This document shows, in pieces, positions 57,201 to 64,000 of a stretch of DNA of 64,000 nt. The notes under the pieces are model-generated. The model searched no databases. It was not told the origin of the DNA and saw nothing but the letters and a program-made list of their open reading frames with translations. The translations under genes and the position numbers were made by a program. This DNA is from Tubulanus polymorphus (taxonomy: Eukaryota > Nemertea > Palaeonemertea > Tubulaniformes > Tubulanidae), in assembly GCF_964204645.1 (NCBI RefSeq), contig NC_134030.1, positions 4,193,855 through 4,257,854 of the forward strand. The letters are read 5' to 3'. The number at the start of each line of letters is the position of its first letter. Within the stretch, counting starts at the first letter, position 1.

Positions 57201-60200
57201 GGAGCTATATATAATTATGTATAGCCTCCACCGCTGTAGATGCCGTCAGGAACACTTCTTAGTTAGATATGTAAACATAATACGTATATTCGCGAGTCTT
57301 CAGAATTCCGATTATTATACTTGAAAGAGGCTTTAAGACAATATACCAACCAGCTTTGCGTATTCGTCTTCATGTACCTAGAACAACAACAACAACGGCA
57401 ACACAAACAATGATGGAAGATATTTGGTCTCTATTTTTTGCGAAATTCTAAATTGCAGCATCTTTTAGAAAAATTATTTCAGCGGGATTTTAATGTTCGT
57501 GCGTTTTGATTGGTTCGCCGTTACAACGTCAATCTGTATTAGGACAATGGCGGATTAGAGGATGTTGATAAATGTCATACGTGGCTGACATTTATCTTCT
57601 GTCTACAAGTTTTTCATACGATAACAATTCTCAACGGCCGTAAATAATTCGTTAGCCCCGAGACGCTGACAAAACGACCGTGAAATCGTCCAAAATAGAA
57701 AATAACCAACGACCTTTTGTATCGCGTAATAAATTGCCCGATTTCTCCATGCCGATTATCGGTAACTATAAACGCATCGGACAGATCATTATCTACACGA
57801 ATAATGATGACCCGAACAGTCTGTTGAAGCGAATGTTGTACGGATGGTTAGACCAACGATTCATAAACAACCGATCAGCTATATTCTCTTAATGAATGCC
57901 TCATTAAGCTTCCCCGAGAGCTGTATCGAGAAACTATCATCCCGAGTAGCGAGATATATGGCTGCAATGATTAGTCCAGTAAAAGAATCTGTAATTGCCA
58001 ATTTTGTACATACGTTTCCATCTATACACTATAACCACGAAACAGAAATACGTACGTAACACCTACATAGTATCGATAAAGCGAGAGCTAACTAATTAGT
58101 CAATTAAATGGCATATTGTATCCTTACATAAATGCAGTAGAAAGCTGGCTTCGTTTCTATTGCTGCTGAAATGGCGTACGAAATATGGGATATAGTTGCA
58201 TATATTCACTCATACTCACACAAATAAACCTCACTAGAGGGGACTTGTTGTTTATATTTTCACTTTTTTATTAAAGCTTATAAGAAATGTTATCTCATGT
58301 TATAAGAATCTCCACAATTGGCCGCGGGCTGATAATAGCTTGCAACACGTGTATAACATGGAATTGCTTCTTTGATTGACGAGATTCTTCCATTTCCAAT
58401 AAAAACTATCTCGCGCGCACTACAACGATCAGATCCATTAGAGAATGAAGCAGTAGTAAAGAGTAGCCATAAATATCGGACGGTCAGTTCACGCAGCGCC
58501 GGGTCAAAGTGCGATATTAGTCAATGAATATAACACACATTTTTATTTCACTCATTCTCGACGATTTTATCGTTCGCCGCGTAAACTGGGTCGTAAAAAT
58601 CGTTACCGTTGACAGTAAATTGATGTCGTATTATGATCTGCGAGACGCTGAAATCCCGTCATAAATCCACGCAATCATCGTAATAATTCTTCGTTCTCGT
58701 CAGAAATGTCGCAGAATTAACGATAACTTGTCACCATCGCGTTATTCCAGCAACGAAAATTGACTAAAACGTAAAACAAACACTAAATTAAGAATGTTCT
58801 GTGTTCAAAGACACATAAATGGAATTCTTAATGACGAATATAATTTGTATGGCTTATCATAACCGAGTAGTGAAAATTATTGTTAGGACGTCAGTGTTAA
58901 ACCGTAGTTCTGTTTGTTTCATTGAATCTCAGATTTCGAATAGTTTGACGTGGGCCACGTTCCGTAATCTCATCAGTTCTCATTTCAGTAAAAGATCGGT
59001 TCTCATTTCAGTTTGAGATCGGTGTTACCCGTCGACTCGTCGTCATCGATCGAAGTTACATGTTAATAGAATTAGAACTGACTCTCTACCTCCATACCTC
59101 ATCTTTCAGACAGGAGCTTGCTCACTCTCGGTGCTCATCTCTTTAATAGTTTTTCCGTGTTTACCGTATTCTTAATACGACAGATATGCGCAGCTTAAAT
59201 CTCTATCAATCCGGTTGTGGATTATAAAAAGCAACTGCAATCTTTTCCCAGCAGAGATTACGAAAGAAATGACGAACAAACAAACTGGACCAGTTCTAAA
59301 TATTTTTGGATTCAAAATCTAAAGAATACACCGGAGCAATATTGGATTATTTAAGATGTTCACATGCTATAAAACATCTTCAATCTATAATGATATAACG
59401 TGGGTGGTTTAGAAATTTTTTGTCAGTTCAGTGAAGTCGTTGTACTCGTTTGATGTTCGGTACAACGTCTGAGCAGACGGTGATTATATGAACGATCATT
59501 TGCGGATTCCGCAGAGAGATAGGCAGTAGGGGGATTGTCAATCACTCGCTCCACTCAATAATAATCCACAGACATCAGATCAAACAGACGACATCTCCGG
59601 ACAGTAAGTAGTGGAGAGAGAGAGAGAGAGAGATGGAAGCCAGCAGATTATCTAATATAAGTGAAGTATAGAGAAACCTCTGAAGAACGTGCAAGGCGAA
59701 GAAGGCTTTCAGCTTCGCTGCTTAAGGGTCTTAGCGTAAGATTGTCTTAAATTTGAGCGTATAAGTAGATCGGATTATCAGGCTATTAAAAGTAACATAT
59801 ATCGGTGTCGTGTCACATTTCATTTTATCTCGCATGAACAAAACTCAATTAGTTTTGATGTATAAAACCACTGGCGATATAGTCCATTATTTCATCAGAT
59901 CTGACAGATTTTTAATTTCCGGTTCGCCTTTCCATGAACATATCTAACTCACGTTACATCTACCGCATTTTCCAACAACAGGACAAAAATATTCGCCCAA
60001 CAATGATTACATCTCGCTCCCGAGATGCTCGAACGTTGCTTAATGTCAAACTATGTTAACGGTAGCAACTCCAATTATGTTGCATGAATTTCGTTTGAAT
60101 AAAACGATTTCGGAAGCTGGTTCCGCGGGTTTCAAGTTGAATACATGAAAATGAATGACTTCAACTGTATCTACCCAGTGAACTATTGTACCATATCCAT

Positions 60201-61199
60201 GATCTGCCAGCCTAATATAATGTGATTCTTGGTACAACTACGCGTAATCGCTCATAATCCGATGGTAATTTCAATTACCCCATAGCTAACGGAATTTGAT
60301 TTAGCACAGCCACAGTAGGTTGGCAGATGATCGATATTGATTTGATTATAGAGAAAATTAGATATATCTTATTATTGAAAGTCCACCACTGTACGTTGCT
60401 TATTGAATGTATAATCGTTTGATATATACATCCATTCGAATAACCAACTCTGTATAGGGTATTTTTGTAATTTTAATATTGTTAGCAAAATGTATCTAAT
60501 TAGTCTCAGTAGTACATCAGTCTTATCAGTGCGCCTTTATCAAGAGGTATCGAGAAATCTGAGGTAAACCTTCCTCAGTACTGAGAACTCATGTATATAG
60601 GATGGCCCCTCGCCAAGTCGTTTGGCATTTGTACAAAGTTCGATTCTATAGATGTATTATAACAGGTTTCGAGAATTGATTTCACCAATAATACGAACGA
60701 CAAAGCCGAATAGTATGTTCTACTGCCCACGCCGTATCGAACATTGCGAGGAACATCATTAATTGATAATTCGCAGAAAGGGATAGCTGATTGACAGGTT
60801 GACTTCAACGGTCTTATATATATACTGCATTGGAATATTGAGGAGAATTATCGACTTCATCAATTGTACATGCTCGATCGAATGCAACAAGTGGATCCTA
60901 TACTTGCTCTTGACTGGAACCGTCTTACTCACCCCATCGATCTGTTTAATTGAACATGTTTACCGACTTGTAAATTATCTTAATACGAAATCGACACGGC
61001 TGTGTTCATCGCTTTTCGCCACGCGGAGTGCAGATGATATGCAATTTCCAACGAGAGCAACGAAAGTCCACTCTATATCGACTAGTTCGATGTTTGTTTG
61101 GAGGATGGTAGCGACTAGTCGGGCCTAAGCGTAGAATCCGGTTAAGTAGTTCCAGAGCGAATCACATATTTATATTCATCCGCACTACTAATATGCACA
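54215..61199. other. Gene-poor stretch
   Basis: No supportable gene. It contains one end of a Tigger-like MITE near 57110-57150 (AGTAGAATCCGCTTAATTCG on the minus strand), a (CAA)n patch near 57380 and a (GA)n tract near 59617-59633. The 121-codon frame at 55123 and the 110-codon minus frame at 55426 lack recognisable domains. Confidence 0.4.
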
Positions 61200-61482
61200 G
61201 CTGACTGGTTGGATGACTGGGCGACTGGATGACTTGCCGACTGGTTGACTTGCCGACTGGATGACCTGATGACTGGGCGATTGGATGACTTGCCGACTGG
61301 TTGACTTGCCGATTGGTTGATTTGCCGACTGGTTGACTTGCCGACTGGATGACCTGATGACTGGGCGATTGGATGACTGAACAACTGGTTGACTGGCGGA
61401 TTGGATGACTGTCGATAGTCATCTATTCATCCAGTCGTCCAATCGTCCAGTCGTCCAGTTAACCTGTCATCCATTCGCCCAG
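61200..61482. repeat. GACTGG(A/T)TGA minisatellite with an inverted block
   Basis: From about 61200 to 61410, units of 10-11 bp (GACTGGATGA, CTTGCCGACTGGTTGA, CTGGGCGATTGGATGA) repeat in tandem. From 61419 to 61482 the same unit runs in opposite orientation (CATCCAGTCGTCCAATCG). The minus-strand frames rich in QSASHPVGKS are translations of this repeat. Confidence 0.9.
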
Positions 61483-64000
61483 TATACTGTTGCTGCTGAA
61501 GATCCTTTCATGATATATGATGATTATTCAAAGAATTCTGCTTCTGGTTTCTACAATCCGACATGCAAACCCTGTTACCTTCAAATAGTACGGCCTTTAG
61601 TGAATTCTACACAGAAAGTTCACTCGTGGCAGCTATATCTTACCGTGCCCTGTCTAGTATAAATTAATCACCCAATGACGAAGAAAATGAGTTCTATGAT
61701 TAAAGTAAATAAAGTTTTAGACTATGGAAGCGTTAAATCGTGTTCGAGGTGATTCGACTACCGACGTTAAAAGGTTTTTCTTTGAGTTCTTGATTATGGG
61801 TTCGTGGATTGTAAAATAAGACGCCGACCAATTTTCCGCTTAAGTTTAACAACTCCTATTCACGGCACATATTGCCATCGATTATGCGTCAGACTTTTAT
61901 GTTTTGAATGGTTAAGAGCAGAGTTCATTCGAAAATACTCGAATTTAGAGTCTATACGAGACGTCAATGCATTAGGCGAAGTCCGGAAAATGAGCAAAAT
62001 ATTGAAAATTCGTTGGTCAGTGGCCAACGATAGAAACAGTATATACGAGTGTACAATTTGTAGTTCAGATATTGCATGTTTTTCCTCCGGTTCTGAAGGT
62101 TGTGGATTTCCGATATATCGTTAATTTGGATGTCGTTAAAATGTCACACTGTATTTTATCAACGACACTCTACGCGTGTACGGTCGTGTCGACTTCGGAA
62201 TCCAAGCTACGCACAACTCGATGTCAACGAATGATATTGGATAGTTGGATATTGGTTATTGGATATCGGACAGAATAAACACGAATATGATAGGCTTATT
62301 TTTCAACTTGACCTACATCCGAAGAAATGGCAGCATCCCACTGTCGGTCGTTTCGGTATGAAATCCGATATCACTACCCATTATGTGCCGTGTATGCGCA
62401 GGACTCCTACGAGGTTTTTTTGGTCAGGATGGAAACGAGAATATCAAGTGACACGTAGACCACGTCACCGGATGTGAGAAGATCAGTCAACCGAATGCGT
62501 TCACAGATTGTGGAAATATCATATAATACGAAACACGTGGTAGAGTTAACAATATAGAAAAATTCGAGCCAGAAAAAAAACAATAGTACACATAGGGCGC
62601 TGGGTTTAGAAAGGATGAGGTTGATCGGAACTAGAATTAAAACAGAATCGATTGGGGCCGAAAACGTATTCTTGAGAAGATACCCGATACGGTTTCTAGT
62701 GCTGAAAAGAAATTCTGCAAAGGAATCTGACATCAGGTCGTAACGTATCCGTACGATCGGCGCCATTTTCTTTTTCTTCATGATACGTCTCATCCGGTTA
62801 CCTCGTAAAATCTCAATAGACAAAACGATTCTGCGCAACACACCGGGTCGATGCGCGACGTTCATGACAACTTCCGACAAAAATCAATGAATCTCCTGTG
62901 TTATTCTAGTCCCCAGTTTTATTTTCTATTCAGACGCGTAACGTATCAAGTTGATGAATCCGTATTGATCCGCGAAACTGCGACGATTCGTATATATAAC
63001 CTACTTGTTTTTCTAAAACCGAATCTAGTTAAATACGGCCCGTATTCTCAATTCAGAGCTCAAAACCCTAAAGCCATCTCTCCAGCAGGCGAGCCAAATA
63101 CATTATCTAAAGATGAGGCAGAGAACAGCCGGGTCCAGTGCACAATAAAGTGTTCTCCATTTTATACAAGTTGCCGACAACTGGGTTTACAGGGTTTATT
63201 CAGTTGAGAAGAAAATACGTTTCCCACAAATCACCCTGTATATTTATAATACTGGCAACTGTTATGATGATAGAAAGTGGCAATGGGTTTGCGATAATGT
63301 TTTCAGGACTATACAATAAACATCCAGCTACCAAAATGACTCGGCACAATTGCTACTCGCGTTTGCTTGCTCAAGAAACAAGAAACAAATATCGCCGGCG
63401 GCCACAACTCACACAACTCACATGAAAAAAGGGAACGCTTTAGTTATTACTGCTTGCTGAACGTGAATGGAAGAAAACCAACCGTCCGTAAACAAAACGC
63501 GCTGGAAAAATGGCCATTTGCTACATTACCATATCCGCCATTAGAGCCCCTGTAACAGTGATTACGATTAACGTTAGTTTGCAGTGTGTGACGATGGTAA
63601 TGGCTTCATCAATCCTGACGGATGTCTAGTGTATTTCCCACTTTTCCGACACGCGCTGCAAACACGGGGAAAGAGAATCAAACGTTAAACGGTGTACGAG
63701 GCGTCAAATGTCGAAGTTTAAGCCAATTTGATGAATAAACTCTCGAAATCAAATCATATTCTCGAACGAATTGAAGTTTTTTGACAAGTTAATCGAAATG
63801 TAGCGTCGTTTCGTACGATACGATACGACATAACGCTATTAGAAGTCTGCGTATAAAGCGCCCGCGACCAGAAAGTGCGGGCTTTTCATAATGAAATGTT
63901 TTTCCGCAGAGAAACAAGACCGTGAGACATCGACGAATGTTTCAACGGAGCCTCTCACCGCTTTTGGCTATAAGAAAAAATCATCGGTTATTACTTCTCC
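61483..64000. other. Gene-poor stretch to window end
   Basis: Several open frames of 85-157 codons occur (longest on the minus strand, 62407-62880, with two hydrophobic patches) but none has a family signature or clear splice context. If a gene continues to the right of the window, its 5' end is not evident here. Confidence 0.35.

Noticed and set aside
61142-61422. Ser/Gln-rich repetitive proteins on the minus strand
   Set aside because: They are translations of the minisatellite in two frames, with no splice or start context.
62407-62880. 157-codon minus frame
   Set aside because: Longest frame in the right part, but its length is within chance for this amount of AT-rich DNA and it has no recognisable motif.

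Overview
The window is nuclear DNA from an invertebrate animal. Genes are split by short GT-AG introns, and AT-rich spacers carry MITE-like inverted repeats, a tRNA-derived SINE and a LINE relic. The gene content (peropsin-like opsin, somatomedin-B/secretin-type GPCR, DEG/ENaC channel, Tctex1 ciliary light chain, expanded SLC6 transporters) suits a marine spiralian/lophotrochozoan. That assignment is inference; no marker fixes the species.

Layout. 0.3-4.2 kb (+): 3' part of an SLC37 sugar-phosphate exchanger with two possible C-termini. 6.1-8.4 kb (-): complete six-exon opsin, 321 aa, peropsin/RGR-like. 9.5-10.3 kb (-): two-exon single-pass membrane protein of unknown family. 11.2-13.0 kb (-): DYNLT5/TCTEX1D1-like light chain whose ATG is split by an intron. 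14.5-15.5 kb (+): small secreted PAN/apple-like protein built from micro-exons. 15.8-17.9 kb (-): intronless 715-aa seven-helix receptor with a somatomedin-B-like domain. 18.6-19.9 kb: fold-back repeats and a relic SLC6 exon. 20.2-41.4 kb (+): four complete head-to-tail SLC6 transporter genes, each 13 exons with identical intron positions (625, 642, 627 and 631 aa). 41.8-42.0 kb: LINE relic with a trinucleotide tail. 42.3-43.4 kb (+): three-exon ARM-like helical protein. 43.6-46.4 kb (-): eight-exon DEG/ENaC channel, 505 aa. 46.4-64 kb: gene-poor, with one long hairpin, one minisatellite and no convincing gene.

The exon models were assembled by eye from reading frame, splice sites and conserved family motifs. 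Every complete model closes in frame, with exon lengths summing to a multiple of three. Several genes fit sensory/neuronal or ciliary biology (opsin, GPCR, DEG/ENaC, glycine-transporter-like SLC6, Tctex1), but nothing shows that they act together. The most distinctive feature is the SLC6 array: nearly identical extracellular-loop exons, at least one converted tract that includes an intron, a GC donor and a Trp-to-Phe pocket change in copy 4, and a stop-loss tail in copy 2.
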